Positions 32,348 to 41,509 of a stretch of 43,034 bases of DNA are shown here, piece after piece. Origin of the DNA: JAFIHK01 sp041441455. Its GTDB lineage: Bacteria > Bacteroidota > Bacteroidia > Bacteroidales > UBA932. The DNA is taken from assembly GCA_041441455.1 (NCBI GenBank), contig JASDTB010000102.1:1-43034 (forward strand), in the 5' to 3' direction. The translations under genes were made by a program, and so were the position numbers. The notes below the pieces were generated by a model, which saw only the letters and a list, made by a program, of their open reading frames with translations, searched no databases and had not been told where the DNA came from. How positions within the stretch are numbered: position 1 is the first letter of the stretch; the number at the start of each line of letters is the position of its first letter.

Positions 32348-33265
32348 ATGAAATTAAAAATTACCAGAGAACAGAAAATAGGTCTTTTTGCAATTATTAC
32401 CCTTTCGTCAATTTTTATCCTAATTAATTACCTAAAAGGACGAGACCTTTTTAGCAAACAGAATACCTATTTTGTGATTTATGAAAATGTAGAAGGACTA
32501 GCTCCAACAGGTCCTGTATATATAAGGGGACTCAAAGTAGGGACTGTTGAAAAAATAAAGTATATCCAACAAGAAGACTACTTTCTTGTAGAACTGAAAG
32601 TTAAATCTGACTACGTAATAGCAGATAACTCGGTAGCAGAAATTTATAGCTCCGACCTTCTCGGAGGTAAGGCTGTAAGAATCAATATAGGAAACAGTAA
32701 TCTTCATTTACAGGATAAAGATACATTGCTTGCATCTTCGGAACCTGGATTGATGAATATGATAACACAAGAGCTTGTCCCTTTAAAAAAACAGGCAGAG
32801 GATCTAATAGCTAATATGAATACAACCTTCACAAACATCAACGAGATGATGGACGATAAAGCGAAGGCGAACATTGCAGCAAGTCTAGCTAATTTAAGAA
32901 AGACATTAGAGAACATGAACAGTATTTCAGGAACTATCAAAAAGAAAGATCCTCAAATATCTGCGATAATTGACAATCTAGATAAATTATCCGCATCACT
33001 CTCTGGAGAGAGCGAAAACATTAAGAGAGGAATGAAAAATTTCGCTGATATCTCAGACTCTCTAAAACAAGCAGACATTGCAGGTACGGTAAATGCGGCT
33101 AAATCACTCTTAACAAAACTACAAGACCCGAATGGATCAATAGGTAAACTCATGTTATCCGACACTTTACACAACCAAATAAATTCACTCGTCAAACAAC
33201 TCGATAGTTTAGTCGGAAACATCAACAAAAATCCGAAGAAATATATAAAAATTTCTGTATTTTAA
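32348..33265 (+). CDS. MlaD/MCE family lipid-transport protein
   Basis: A 305-residue protein with one N-terminal transmembrane helix (about 11-28, IGLFAIITLSSIFILINYL), a single MCE domain (about 36-118, VYIRGLKVGTVEKI, SDLLGGKAVRI) and a helical, coiled-coil-like C-terminal half (about 140-295). MCE proteins form hexameric rings that shuttle phospholipids across the periplasm with an MlaFE-type ABC transporter. mlaE and mlaF are not in the window. Position directly behind the amidase gene suggests a shared envelope-maintenance unit. Confidence 0.88.
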   Translation: MKLKITREQKIGLFAIITLSSIFILINYLKGRDLFSKQNTYFVIYENVEGLAPTGPVYIRGLKVGTVEKIKYIQQEDYFLVELKVKSDYVIADNSVAEIYSSDLLGGKAVRINIGNSNLHLQDKDTLLASSEPGLMNMITQELVPLKKQAEDLIANMNTTFTNINEMMDDKAKANIAASLANLRKTLENMNSISGTIKKKDPQISAIIDNLDKLSASLSGESENIKRGMKNFADISDSLKQADIAGTVNAAKSLLTKLQDPNGSIGKLMLSDTLHNQINSLVKQLDSLVGNINKNPKKYIKISVF

Positions 33266-33446
33266 AAATTTATTTTATTTCTAAAAAACTAAATTTCTGA
33301 TATTTAAAATTTATTTTGTTTAAATTGCCTGAGTATTAGTATATGGAAAAAATTTAGAAAAAAACAATAGAAAAATTATTTTTTTTTAAAAATTTTATCA
33401 TCATTTTTGTAATACAATCTTACCTATTACTTCAAGCAATCACATC
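33266..33446 (+). promoter_or_regulatory. AT-rich leader and promoter region of dnaA
   Basis: 181 nt of very AT-rich DNA with long A and T runs. CATTTTTG (33402-33409) is one mismatch from the -7 consensus and would give a leader of about 34 nt. I found no TTATNCACA-type DnaA boxes here, so it is not called as oriC. Confidence 0.4.
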
Positions 33447-34859
33447 ATGACAGAACAAGATCATAAACTCGTGTGGAATAGTTGTCTCCAAATAGTTCGT
33501 GACATCATCCATCCACAGAGTTTCAAAACATGGTTTGAACCGATTAAGGCTGTCAGACTTAACGGTTCGGTCCTCACGATCGAGGTACCATCCCATTTTT
33601 TCAGGGAATACATTGAGGAACATTTTGTAGATCTTTTAAGCAAGGCTCTCAGAAGAGAGCTTGGAAAGGAGGCCAAACTTGAGTATAGCGTAAGGGTTGT
33701 TTCAGGCGGTGAGACTGTCACTGTACCTCAACAGACAACACAAGAGATAAAAAATAAGCCGGTTCCATTTCCGAACCAGCCTAATATTGCCAATCCATTT
33801 GTAATTCCAGGACTTAAACCACTACAGATTGACCCTCAACTCAATCCAAATTATAATTTTAATAATTTCATTGAGGGTGAATGCAATAGACTTGCACGAT
33901 CTGCAGGGATGAATATTTCACAAAATCCTGGAAGAAACGCCTTTAACCCTCTATTTCTTCATGGAGGTTCAGGTTTAGGAAAGACGCACTTAGCGCAAGC
34001 TATTGGTATCGAAATTAAAGAGAGATTTCCAGAGAAAATAGTTTTGTATGTAAGTGCAAACAGATTCCAAATGCAGTTTATGGATGCTGTAAATGTTAAG
34101 AACCAACTTACTGACTTTCTACACTTCTATCAGATGATCGATGTACTAATAATCGATGATGTTCAGGAGTTTGCAGGAAAAGCTGGTACTCAAAATGCTT
34201 TCTTTCACATATTCAGCCATCTGCATAATCAAGGGAAACAACTTATCTTAACATCAGATAAATCTCCTGCCGATCTTCAAGATTTGGAGCAAAGGCTGTT
34301 GTCTAGATTTAAATGGGGTCTCTCTGCTGAGTTAAATCAACCCGATTACGCAACAAGGATTGCAATCCTAAAAGCTAAAAGCTACAATGATGGAATAGAG
34401 CTTCCCGAGGATGTAATCTCTTTCATTGCATCAAGAGTTTCAAACAACGTGCGTGAAATCGAGGGGACACTTGTCTCTCTTTTAGCTCAAGCAACTCTTA
34501 ACAACAGAAAGATTACACTCGAACTAGCCGAAAATCTTGTAGACAAACTGATAAGTAAAAATAAAGTAGAAATATCTATAGGAAGGATACAAAAAGTAGT
34601 TTGCGATTATTTTAAAATCACACCTGAAATGTTCCTCTCGGCTTCAAGAAAGAGAGAGTTGGTACAAGCAAGGCAAATCGCAATGTATCTAAGTAGAAAT
34701 CACACAAATAACTCACTCGCAACAATCGGTTCCCAAATAGGCGGACGCGACCATGCAACTGTTCTTCACGCTTACAATACTGTAAAGGACCTCATGGACA
34801 CTGATCGTATGTTTAAAAAATATGTTGTTGAGATCGAGAAACAACTAAAAACAAATTAG
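33447..34859 (+). CDS. dnaA: Chromosomal replication initiator DnaA
   Basis: A 470-residue DnaA of full length. Domain I (about 1-88, SFKTWFEPI) is followed by a short linker rich in Gln and Pro, the AAA+ domain (Walker A GGSGLGKT at 173-180, Walker B IIDD at 235-238, sensor SRFKWGL) and the domain IV helix-turn-helix signature GGRDHATVLHA near residue 430. It unwinds oriC and controls initiation. It is followed after 2 nt by pepD and then rpe, so the three may share a transcript; recF, dnaN and gyrB are not adjacent. Confidence 0.98.
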   Translation: MTEQDHKLVWNSCLQIVRDIIHPQSFKTWFEPIKAVRLNGSVLTIEVPSHFFREYIEEHFVDLLSKALRRELGKEAKLEYSVRVVSGGETVTVPQQTTQEIKNKPVPFPNQPNIANPFVIPGLKPLQIDPQLNPNYNFNNFIEGECNRLARSAGMNISQNPGRNAFNPLFLHGGSGLGKTHLAQAIGIEIKERFPEKIVLYVSANRFQMQFMDAVNVKNQLTDFLHFYQMIDVLIIDDVQEFAGKAGTQNAFFHIFSHLHNQGKQLILTSDKSPADLQDLEQRLLSRFKWGLSAELNQPDYATRIAILKAKSYNDGIELPEDVISFIASRVSNNVREIEGTLVSLLAQATLNNRKITLELAENLVDKLISKNKVEISIGRIQKVVCDYFKITPEMFLSASRKRELVQARQIAMYLSRNHTNNSLATIGSQIGGRDHATVLHAYNTVKDLMDTDRMFKKYVVEIEKQLKTN

Positions 34860-34861
34860 AC

Positions 34862-36301
34862 ATGGAACCACAATCAGTATTTAATTTCTTCGGAGAAATT
34901 TGCAAGATTCCTAGAGAATCAAAGCACGAGGAAAAAATTATAGCCTATTTACAAAAATTTGCTCAAGAGAGGTCTCTTGAATGTAAGACAGACGAAGCTG
35001 GAAATGTATTAATTATTCGCCCTGCATCTGAAGGTTACGAAACAGCTCCAACTGTAATTTTACAAAGCCACTCCGACATGGTGTGCGAGAAAAACAGCGA
35101 TAGCAATCACAATTTCGATACGGATCCAATAAACTATGTGATCGAAGATGGATGGATGATTGCGAAAGAGACAACCCTCGGAGCCGATTGTGGAATAGGA
35201 ATAGCTGCTCAGCTTGCAATCCTAGATGACAAAATATTAAAGCTTCCAAAGATTGAGGCTCTATTTACAGTTGACGAAGAGACTGGTCTTACTGGTGCAA
35301 TGTCTCTAAAACCTGGTTTTATTACTGGAAAATATTTAATCAATCTAGATTCAGAAGATGAAGGAGAGATCTTCATCGGCTGTGCTGGAGGAATTGATAC
35401 TACAGCTAGATTTGAATACTCTCCATATAAATTATCGGGCGATAAGGAGATATTAAAAGTTAAATATTTTGGTCTTACAGGTGGTCATAGTGGAGACGAT
35501 ATAAATAAAAACAGAGCAAACGCAAATCAACTACTTGCGAGATATCTATTTCTAATTAATGAAAAATTTGGATTAGATCTTTGCAAAATTGATGGTGGAA
35601 ATAAAAGAAATGCAATCGCTAGAGAGGCAGTTGCAATAATTGCAATCCCTTCTGGTAAAAAGGCAGAGGCTACTCAAATGTTTTCTGAACTTCTTGCCGA
35701 CATGAAGGCTGAATACTCTGTAAGCGAACCAAACTTAGGTGGATCTATTGAGAGTGCAGATTTTAATGGTAATTGCATTGAAAAGAGTGTTGCTGACAAA
35801 CTTATTTTGGCTCTTAATGCATCTCTCCATGGTGTTCTAGCTATGAGTCAAGATATTGAAAACTTTGTTGAAACGTCTACTAATCTTGCATCAATTAAAA
35901 TGGATGAGGATAAGTGCGTGATAACCGTCTGCACAAGCCAAAGGAGCTCACTAAACAGTGCTAGATTCAACTCTGCAAACAGAATGGAGGCTCTCTTCCG
36001 TTTAGCTGGAGCAAAGGTTACTCATGAATCTCAATATCCAGGATGGAAACCAAATCTGAATTCAAAACTTCTGATAGTTGGAAGAGAATCATATAAAGAG
36101 CTTTTCGGAACAGAACCTGTTGTTAGAGCAATTCATGCTGGTCTTGAGTGTGGTCTGTTTCTAGACACATATCCAGATCTTGATATGATCTCATTTGGAC
36201 CTACACTTAGAGGTGTTCACGCTCCGGGAGAAAGACTTGAAATCTCGACTGTAGATAAGTTTTGGAAACTACTTATTGATATCCTTAAAAGAGTAAAATA
36301 A
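34862..36301 (+). CDS. pepD: Aminoacyl-histidine dipeptidase (PepD, M20 family)
   Basis: A 479-residue cytoplasmic metallopeptidase, normal length for PepD/Xaa-His dipeptidase. Metal and catalytic residues visible are His70 and Asp72 (ILQSHSDMVCEKN), Asp109 (TLGADCGIG), Glu139-Glu140 (FTVDEETGL) and the later NLDSEDEGEI. The dimerisation lid lies in the middle (GGHSGDDINKNRANANQLLAR). It cleaves X-His and other dipeptides. It lies 2 nt after dnaA and overlaps rpe by one base (TAATG). Confidence 0.94.
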   Translation: MEPQSVFNFFGEICKIPRESKHEEKIIAYLQKFAQERSLECKTDEAGNVLIIRPASEGYETAPTVILQSHSDMVCEKNSDSNHNFDTDPINYVIEDGWMIAKETTLGADCGIGIAAQLAILDDKILKLPKIEALFTVDEETGLTGAMSLKPGFITGKYLINLDSEDEGEIFIGCAGGIDTTARFEYSPYKLSGDKEILKVKYFGLTGGHSGDDINKNRANANQLLARYLFLINEKFGLDLCKIDGGNKRNAIAREAVAIIAIPSGKKAEATQMFSELLADMKAEYSVSEPNLGGSIESADFNGNCIEKSVADKLILALNASLHGVLAMSQDIENFVETSTNLASIKMDEDKCVITVCTSQRSSLNSARFNSANRMEALFRLAGAKVTHESQYPGWKPNLNSKLLIVGRESYKELFGTEPVVRAIHAGLECGLFLDTYPDLDMISFGPTLRGVHAPGERLEISTVDKFWKLLIDILKRVK

Positions 36302-36957
36302 TGTCACTTTTGATAGCACCCTCAATGTTGTCTGCCAACTTTGCAAATCTTGGCGATGATATCAAGATGGTCAATGAGAGCGAGGCTGATCTTTTTCATC
36401 TCGACATCATGGATGGTCTTTTTGTCCCAAATATCTCATACGGATTTCCAGTAATAAAGGCCATTTCCAAGTTAGCGAAAAAGCCAATGGATGCCCACCT
36501 TATGATTGTAGATCCAGACAGATATTTCGATAATTTCAAAGAGGTTGGTGTAGAATATCTAAGCGTTCACTACGAGGCGTGTACTCACCTTCATAGATCG
36601 CTTCAGAGAATTAAAAATCTTGGGATGAAAGCAGGAGTTGCGTTAAACCCTCACACTCCAGTCCATCTTCTCTCCGATATAATTCAAGATGCTGATTTTG
36701 TACTCTTGATGTCTGTTAACCCAGGATTCGGAGGACAGTCATTTATCGAAAATACAATTTCAAAAGTTGAGACACTTAAAGATCTTATTCTGCAAAAATC
36801 TCCTAATTGTCTTATTGAGGTAGATGGAGGTGTAAACCAAGAGAATGCAAGACAGCTAGTTAAAGCTGGAGCAAACATTCTAGTAGCAGGAAACACTGTC
36901 TTCTCAGCTCAAAACCCAAAAGAGGCAATCAAACAACTTAAAGACCTCACAGTCTAG
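36301..36957 (+). CDS. rpe: Ribulose-phosphate 3-epimerase
   Basis: A 218-residue TIM-barrel enzyme. Metal ligands His33 and Asp35 are in FHLDIMDGLFVPN, and His66 in DAHLMI; the second catalytic Asp lies in IEVDGGVN. MSVNPGFGGQSFI is the phosphate-binding region. It interconverts ribulose 5-phosphate and xylulose 5-phosphate in the pentose phosphate pathway. Its ATG overlaps the pepD stop, and a terminator hairpin follows about 60 nt downstream. Confidence 0.97.
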   Translation: MSLLIAPSMLSANFANLGDDIKMVNESEADLFHLDIMDGLFVPNISYGFPVIKAISKLAKKPMDAHLMIVDPDRYFDNFKEVGVEYLSVHYEACTHLHRSLQRIKNLGMKAGVALNPHTPVHLLSDIIQDADFVLLMSVNPGFGGQSFIENTISKVETLKDLILQKSPNCLIEVDGGVNQENARQLVKAGANILVAGNTVFSAQNPKEAIKQLKDLTV

Positions 36958-37017
36958 TACTATATTTAAATACTGACAATAATAATAACTGACAGTAATT
37001 TTAAATTAAAACTTAAT

Positions 37018-37051
37018 AAAGGGTGACTAAAATAGATTTTAGTTGCCCTTT
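37018..37051 (+). terminator. Hairpin after rpe
   Basis: A 15-bp stem (AAAGGGTGACTAAAA with TTTTAGTTGCCCTTT, two wobble pairs) and a 4-nt loop. The following T tract is interrupted (GTCTTCTATTTTA), so it is a likely but imperfect terminator. Confidence 0.7.
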
Positions 37052-37332
37052 GTCTTCTATTTTACTTCCGTCTACTTCTATTTAAATTTATACACTCTTA
37101 TTCTTTTTGATAATAAAACTTTGTAGATAAAGGTATTATTGATGTAAAAAACATATAACCAACAATCTTATAGTACATTCCGTATGTTTTTTAGCGAGAC
37201 GACGACAGGTTTTTCGGAAAAGGCTGAGGACTTACCGACGAGCAAAGCGAGGAGATCCGCAAGCCCCGAAAAACAGAGGAGACGAGCGTTAAGAAAAACA
37301 TCTAGGTATGCACTAGAAGATTGAGAAAAAAC
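37052..37332. other. Non-coding spacer between rpe and birA with a GC-rich foldable element
   Basis: No plausible gene lies between the rpe terminator and the end of birA. The first 130 nt are plain AT-rich DNA. Positions 37184-37301 hold a distinct element. Outer arms 37184-37196 (ATGTTTTTTAGCG) and 37287-37301 (CGTTAAGAAAAACAT) pair with one bulge. An inner perfect 9-bp stem pairs GTTTTTCGG (37209-37217) with CCGAAAAAC (37266-37274), and GGCT/AGCC (37222-37225, 37262-37265) can extend it. By hand count the core 37193-37288 is about 56% G+C against an AT-rich flank. It could be a dispersed REP/MITE-like repeat or a structured RNA; no function is known to me. Confidence 0.55.
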
Positions 37333-38073
37333 CTAAAGAATATACTTAATCTCTTTAAAGGCATAGTTATTTACTTCACCATCCTCCGTCTCGAGTAATA
37401 GACAAGCATATTGATTTACACCAATAATCTTAGCTTTTATTCGTCTCTGATCATTTGCCATCTCATACTCGTGAAACTCATTAAGACGATATAGATTTTC
37501 ATGATAGTTTTTTTCCATTTCATGAGCAAAGCAAGATTCAGATTTCAATTTTGTGTAGAATTCAAAAATATGGCCGACCAACGACTCTAATTCTACCTCC
37601 AAATTGCGCTCAAGACCATCAGCAATATACATCGAGTAAGGATTAGGTGCATCAGAATGAAAGATCTTTTGGTTTACATTTAATCCAATTCCAATAATTG
37701 ATGCTGACAAATTGGCACCACAAATATGATGTTCGATTAAAATTCCACAAATTTTATTATTTTCAACATAAATATCATTCGGCCACTTGATTTTAGCAGA
37801 GATCCTATTTTTAGACAAATAGTCTAAAATTCCAAGTGCAACCATTTGAGATATAAGGAATTGTCTTTCAATAGGTATAAAAGTAGGCTTAAGTAGAATA
37901 GAAAAAGTTAAATTCTTACCTGCAGCACTTTCCCAAGAATTTCCCTTTTGTCCACGACCATTTGTCTGAAATTTTGCAGCAAAAACAGACATGTCATGTG
38001 CTGCTTCAACCTGCCTAAGAGCCTCATTATTTGTAGAATCAATCGTATCAAACCAATTTATGACTTGTGCCAT
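37333..38073 (-). CDS. birA: Biotin--[acetyl-CoA-carboxylase] ligase
   Basis: A 246-residue group I biotin protein ligase: catalytic domain only, without the N-terminal DNA-binding domain, so it should not repress biotin genes. Motifs are DSTNNEAL, the biotinyl-AMP loop GRGQKGNSWES and KWPNDIYVENNKICGILIE. A short SH3-like C-terminal domain follows (about 200-246). It attaches biotin to carboxyl-carrier proteins, such as those of methylmalonyl-CoA or acetyl-CoA carboxylases. It is divergent from rsfS with 75 nt between the starts; no clear minus-strand -7 box was found. Confidence 0.93.
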   Translation of the reverse strand: MAQVINWFDTIDSTNNEALRQVEAAHDMSVFAAKFQTNGRGQKGNSWESAAGKNLTFSILLKPTFIPIERQFLISQMVALGILDYLSKNRISAKIKWPNDIYVENNKICGILIEHHICGANLSASIIGIGLNVNQKIFHSDAPNPYSMYIADGLERNLEVELESLVGHIFEFYTKLKSESCFAHEMEKNYHENLYRLNEFHEYEMANDQRRIKAKIIGVNQYACLLLETEDGEVNNYAFKEIKYIL

Positions 38074-38106
38074 CTATATTTATTTTTATTGGCAACAAAA
38101 TTGCAG

Positions 38107-38114
38107 TAAATTTG
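38107..38114 (+). promoter_or_regulatory. -7 box of the rsfS-ftsH-cdsA-psd unit
   Basis: TAAATTTG matches TAnnTTTG; predicted leader about 31 nt. No TTTG at the standard -33 distance. Confidence 0.5.
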
Positions 38115-38148
38115 CAACATATAAAAATATAACTAAAAACTGACAGAA

Positions 38149-38685
38149 GTGCCAATTAAGAAAACAACAAAAAAAGAGACAGTTGAGACTGTTTCGGAAA
38201 TAAAGGAGAAAAAGACAAGAAAAGCTCCTGTAAAAAAATCAAAAGCAGTAGAATCAGAGACACAAGAGATAACTTTAGAAAAAACAGCGATCACTTTAGA
38301 GAAGCAAGTAGCAAACTCAGCTTCTGAAAAAGAGGCGGAAGATAAAAAAGATATCAAATGCATTACTGATGCAATGCTAGACAAAAAGGCACAAGGAGTT
38401 TGTTCTCTAGACCTTTCAAAAATTGGTACTGCAATTTGCGACTATTTTGTAATCTGCCATGCCGATTCTAGACCTCAAGTAATGGCTATTGCCGACAATG
38501 TTGAGGAGATGATGTATAAAGAGTGCAACAGAAAAGTAATCAGAATGCAAGGAAAAGAGAATGCATTTTGGATTATAATAGATTACGGCAATATTGTAGT
38601 TCATGTTTTCCAAACTGAATACAGACAATTCTACAGATTGGAAGATTTATGGGCTGATGCCGAAAAAACAACTTACCAAGACTAA
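38149..38685 (+). CDS. rsfS: Ribosome silencing factor RsfS (Iojap/YbeB) with basic N-terminal extension
   Basis: A 178-residue protein when read from the GTG at 38149. The RsfS/Iojap core is about residues 66-175 (CSLDLSKIGTAICDYFVICHADSRPQV, DYGNIVVHVFQTEYRQFYRLEDLWADA). It binds uL14 on the large subunit and blocks subunit joining under starvation. The first 65 residues are Lys/Glu/Thr-rich and likely disordered, an extension not found in typical 110-130 residue homologues. No ATG lies in the extension; the first in-frame ATG sits inside the core, so GTG (or another non-ATG start) is needed. ftsH follows 9 nt later. Confidence 0.88.
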   Translation: MPIKKTTKKETVETVSEIKEKKTRKAPVKKSKAVESETQEITLEKTAITLEKQVANSASEKEAEDKKDIKCITDAMLDKKAQGVCSLDLSKIGTAICDYFVICHADSRPQVMAIADNVEEMMYKECNRKVIRMQGKENAFWIIIDYGNIVVHVFQTEYRQFYRLEDLWADAEKTTYQD

Positions 38686-38694
38686 ATACTTAAT

Positions 38695-40683
38695 ATGGAA
38701 GAACCAGCAAACAACAATAAACCGAATAATAAGAAGAACATCTTTAAACCCTTGTTTAATGTAATGTGGATTTATGTCATCCTTTTGGGTGGTATTGCAT
38801 TCATGTGGTTTACTTATGATGGTGGCGAACCTGTTAAAACCGAATGGATAGAGGTTAAAGAGAAGATGATAACTAATGGTGATGTTGAGAAGATAGTGTT
38901 CGTGACGAATCTCAACAGAGCAGAGGTTTACATTAAAAAGGACAGTATCGTAAAATACAAAAACAAATTTGGAGGGAAGACACCAAAAGTCAGCCCACAG
39001 TTTTACTTTATCGTTTCAGCCAATTTCAATTCCGAAGAGCAATTTGATATCGCAAGAAATCAACTCCCAATCAACAAAAGATTCGCTGTAGAGACAGAAG
39101 AGAGGACTAACTATCTTGGAAGAATAGTAGATTGGTTATTATTTCCTTTGATATTAATTGCATTATGGTTCTTCATGTTTAGAAGAATGCAAAAAGGCAT
39201 GGGAGGTGGACAAGGCGGTGGAGGAATCTTCTCTGTTGGTAAGTCACAAGCCAAGCTTTTCGATAAGGACAATAATACCAAAGTGACCTTTAAAGATGTA
39301 GCAGGATTAGAAGAGGCTAAAGTGGAGGTAATGGAGATCGTTGATTTTCTGAAAAATCCAAAAAAATACACAAATCTAGGGGGAAAAATACCAAAAGGAG
39401 CACTACTAGTAGGCCCTCCAGGTACTGGTAAAACGCTTCTTGCAAAAGCCGTTGCAGGCGAGGCAGATGTGCCATTCTTCTCTATTTCAGGTTCTGACTT
39501 TGTTGAGATGTTTGTTGGTGTTGGAGCTTCAAGAGTGAGAGACCTATTCCGTCAGGCAAAAGAGAAGGCTCCATGTATCGTATTCATTGATGAGATAGAC
39601 GCAGTAGGTAGAGCGAGAAGTAAAAACGCAGGTTTCTCTTCTAACGACGAAAGAGAAAACACTCTAAACCAGCTCCTTACCGAGATGGATGGATTTGGAT
39701 CAAATTCAGGAGTAATTATCCTTGCTGCCACTAACAGAGCTGACATCTTAGATAAAGCCCTAATGAGAGCTGGTAGATTCGACAGACAGATTCATGTAGA
39801 CCTGCCAGAGCTGAAAGAGCGCGTAGAAATCTTTGGAGTTCATTTAAAGAATTTAAAACTTGTAGAGGGATTTAATATTGAATTCCTTGCAAAACAGACA
39901 CCTGGATTCTCAGGAGCAGACATTGCAAATGTTTGTAACGAAGCAGCACTAATTGCAGCACGCAAAAACAAACAAGTGATTGATAAGCAAGACTTCCTGG
40001 ATGCTGTAGATAGAATAATCGGAGGATTAGAGAGAAAGAGTAAAATCATCTCTATTAACGAGAAGAAGACCATAGCTTACCACGAAGCAGGACACGCAAC
40101 AGTAAGCTGGATGCTTCCAAATGCAAATCCGCTGCTTAAAGTGACAATCATCCCAAGAGGTAGATCATTAGGCGCAGCTTGGTATCTACCAGAGGAGAGA
40201 CAGATTACAACTACTGAGCAGATGATGGAAGAGATGGCAGCAACACTTGGAGGACGAGTTGCCGAAGAGATTATTAACGGCAAGATCTCCACTGGAGCCT
40301 TGAGCGATCTTGAGAAAATCACAAAACAAGCTTATGCAATGGTAGCATACTTGGGAATGAGTAAAGAGGTTGGTAATGTTTCATTCTACGACTCTTCTGA
40401 TTCGGCAGGATACTCATTAAGTAAGCCTTATAGCGACAAAACAGCGGAACTAATTGACAAAGAGGCTCGCAAACTTATAGATGAGGCTTATGAAGTTGCC
40501 AAAAAAGTTCTTACAGAAAATAAAGAGGGATTTGTTAAACTTGCCGAGCTTTTACTAGAAAAAGAGGTAATATTCTCTGAAGATATGGAAAACATCTTTG
40601 GGAAAAGAGTAGGTAAAGGAGAAGAGGTTGTTAACGAATCTAAAAATAAAGAGATTCAGACTCAGGATGAACAACACGATTAA
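38695..40683 (+). CDS. ftsH: ATP-dependent zinc metalloprotease FtsH
   Basis: A 662-residue membrane AAA+ protease of usual length. Two transmembrane helices (about 20-38 and 140-160) flank a periplasmic domain. The ATPase has Walker A GPPGTGKT (240-247), Walker B IVFIDEIDAVG and the second-region-of-homology ATNRADILDKALMRAGRFDRQ. The zinc site is HEAGH at 463-467 with a distal acidic ligand. A short Gly-rich stretch (GGGQGGGG) links membrane and ATPase parts. It degrades misfolded membrane proteins and regulators such as LpxC. Its end overlaps cdsA by 17 nt, so translation is coupled. Confidence 0.97.
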   Translation: MEEPANNNKPNNKKNIFKPLFNVMWIYVILLGGIAFMWFTYDGGEPVKTEWIEVKEKMITNGDVEKIVFVTNLNRAEVYIKKDSIVKYKNKFGGKTPKVSPQFYFIVSANFNSEEQFDIARNQLPINKRFAVETEERTNYLGRIVDWLLFPLILIALWFFMFRRMQKGMGGGQGGGGIFSVGKSQAKLFDKDNNTKVTFKDVAGLEEAKVEVMEIVDFLKNPKKYTNLGGKIPKGALLVGPPGTGKTLLAKAVAGEADVPFFSISGSDFVEMFVGVGASRVRDLFRQAKEKAPCIVFIDEIDAVGRARSKNAGFSSNDERENTLNQLLTEMDGFGSNSGVIILAATNRADILDKALMRAGRFDRQIHVDLPELKERVEIFGVHLKNLKLVEGFNIEFLAKQTPGFSGADIANVCNEAALIAARKNKQVIDKQDFLDAVDRIIGGLERKSKIISINEKKTIAYHEAGHATVSWMLPNANPLLKVTIIPRGRSLGAAWYLPEERQITTTEQMMEEMAATLGGRVAEEIINGKISTGALSDLEKITKQAYAMVAYLGMSKEVGNVSFYDSSDSAGYSLSKPYSDKTAELIDKEARKLIDEAYEVAKKVLTENKEGFVKLAELLLEKEVIFSEDMENIFGKRVGKGEEVVNESKNKEIQTQDEQHD

Positions 40684-41500
40684 AAGAAGTCTGAGCGGAC
40701 TTGTATTCTTAGCGATTATGACAGGAGGCCTTTTATGGAATCCTGTCATATTTGCGCTTTTAATGGTTTTCTGTATTGTGGTTATGATGTCCGAATTTCT
40801 TACCATTAGTACTGGAAAATTCTTGAATATCCCATCTATCCTTTCTATACTTACTGGAGTAACCCTATTTTCTTCAATTTTTCTATTTAAAGGATATGGA
40901 TTCGATTCAGGGATACTCTTTGCTTCATTAATCCCTGCAGCAGCAATGGGAGCCTCTTTTTTATACAATAATGAGATTAAATCTGCATACACTTCAACAG
41001 GATTTCATTATTCGGCGATTCTATATGTAGCACTACCATTTGCACTAATGAACTTCGTCGTATTTGACAATAGCAACACATTTGAACCAAAGTTACTACT
41101 TGCAATGTTTATCCTTCTTTGGTCTTCCGATGTTGGAGCATACGTATTTGGAATGACAATTGGGCAAAAATATGGTAAAAAACTATTTCCATCAATCTCT
41201 CCAAAAAAATCTTGGGCAGGCTTTTGGGGAGGCATAACAAGCACCTTGCTAGCTGGGTATATTATTTATTATCTTGATTTTACATCAATTTCACTCATAC
41301 ATATTATAGCAATTTCTCTTATCATTAACATACTTGGAGTGCTGGGCGATTTGGTCGAATCTCAATTTAAGCGTAACTTTGGCGTCAAAGATTCCGGCAA
41401 CATCATGCCGGGGCACGGAGGACTGCTAGATAGATTCGACGGGGCCCTATTATCGTTTCCGGTAGCTTTGGCATATTTAAAACTATTTGCACTAATTTAA
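40667..41500 (+). CDS. cdsA: Phosphatidate cytidylyltransferase CdsA
   Basis: A 277-residue inner-membrane enzyme with about eight transmembrane helices. I start at the ATG at 40667 (MNNTIKRSLSG); upstream in-frame codons lie deep inside ftsH. The C-terminal signature KRNFGVKDSGNIMPGHGGLLDRFDG is the CDP-alcohol transferase motif of CdsA, and LFPSISPKKSWAGFWGG precedes it. It makes CDP-diacylglycerol, the precursor of phosphatidylserine, PE and PG. psd, the next gene, acts two steps later in the same pathway; pssA is not in the window. Confidence 0.94.
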   Translation: MNNTIKRSLSGLVFLAIMTGGLLWNPVIFALLMVFCIVVMMSEFLTISTGKFLNIPSILSILTGVTLFSSIFLFKGYGFDSGILFASLIPAAAMGASFLYNNEIKSAYTSTGFHYSAILYVALPFALMNFVVFDNSNTFEPKLLLAMFILLWSSDVGAYVFGMTIGQKYGKKLFPSISPKKSWAGFWGGITSTLLAGYIIYYLDFTSISLIHIIAISLIINILGVLGDLVESQFKRNFGVKDSGNIMPGHGGLLDRFDGALLSFPVALAYLKLFALI

Positions 41501-41509
41501 AAAAACACA

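Noticed and set aside
33266..33446. Possible oriC upstream of dnaA
   Set aside because: The DNA is AT-rich, but I found no TTATNCACA-like boxes in it. GC-skew analysis of the whole chromosome would be needed.
37181..37312. GTATG on both sides of the GC-rich element as a target-site duplication
   Set aside because: Only five bases, not symmetric with the stem ends, and easily due to chance.
38133..38384. Open frame on the minus strand opposite rsfS
   Set aside because: Ser/Phe-rich translation is the complement of the Lys/Glu-rich rsfS extension; no promoter or family resemblance.
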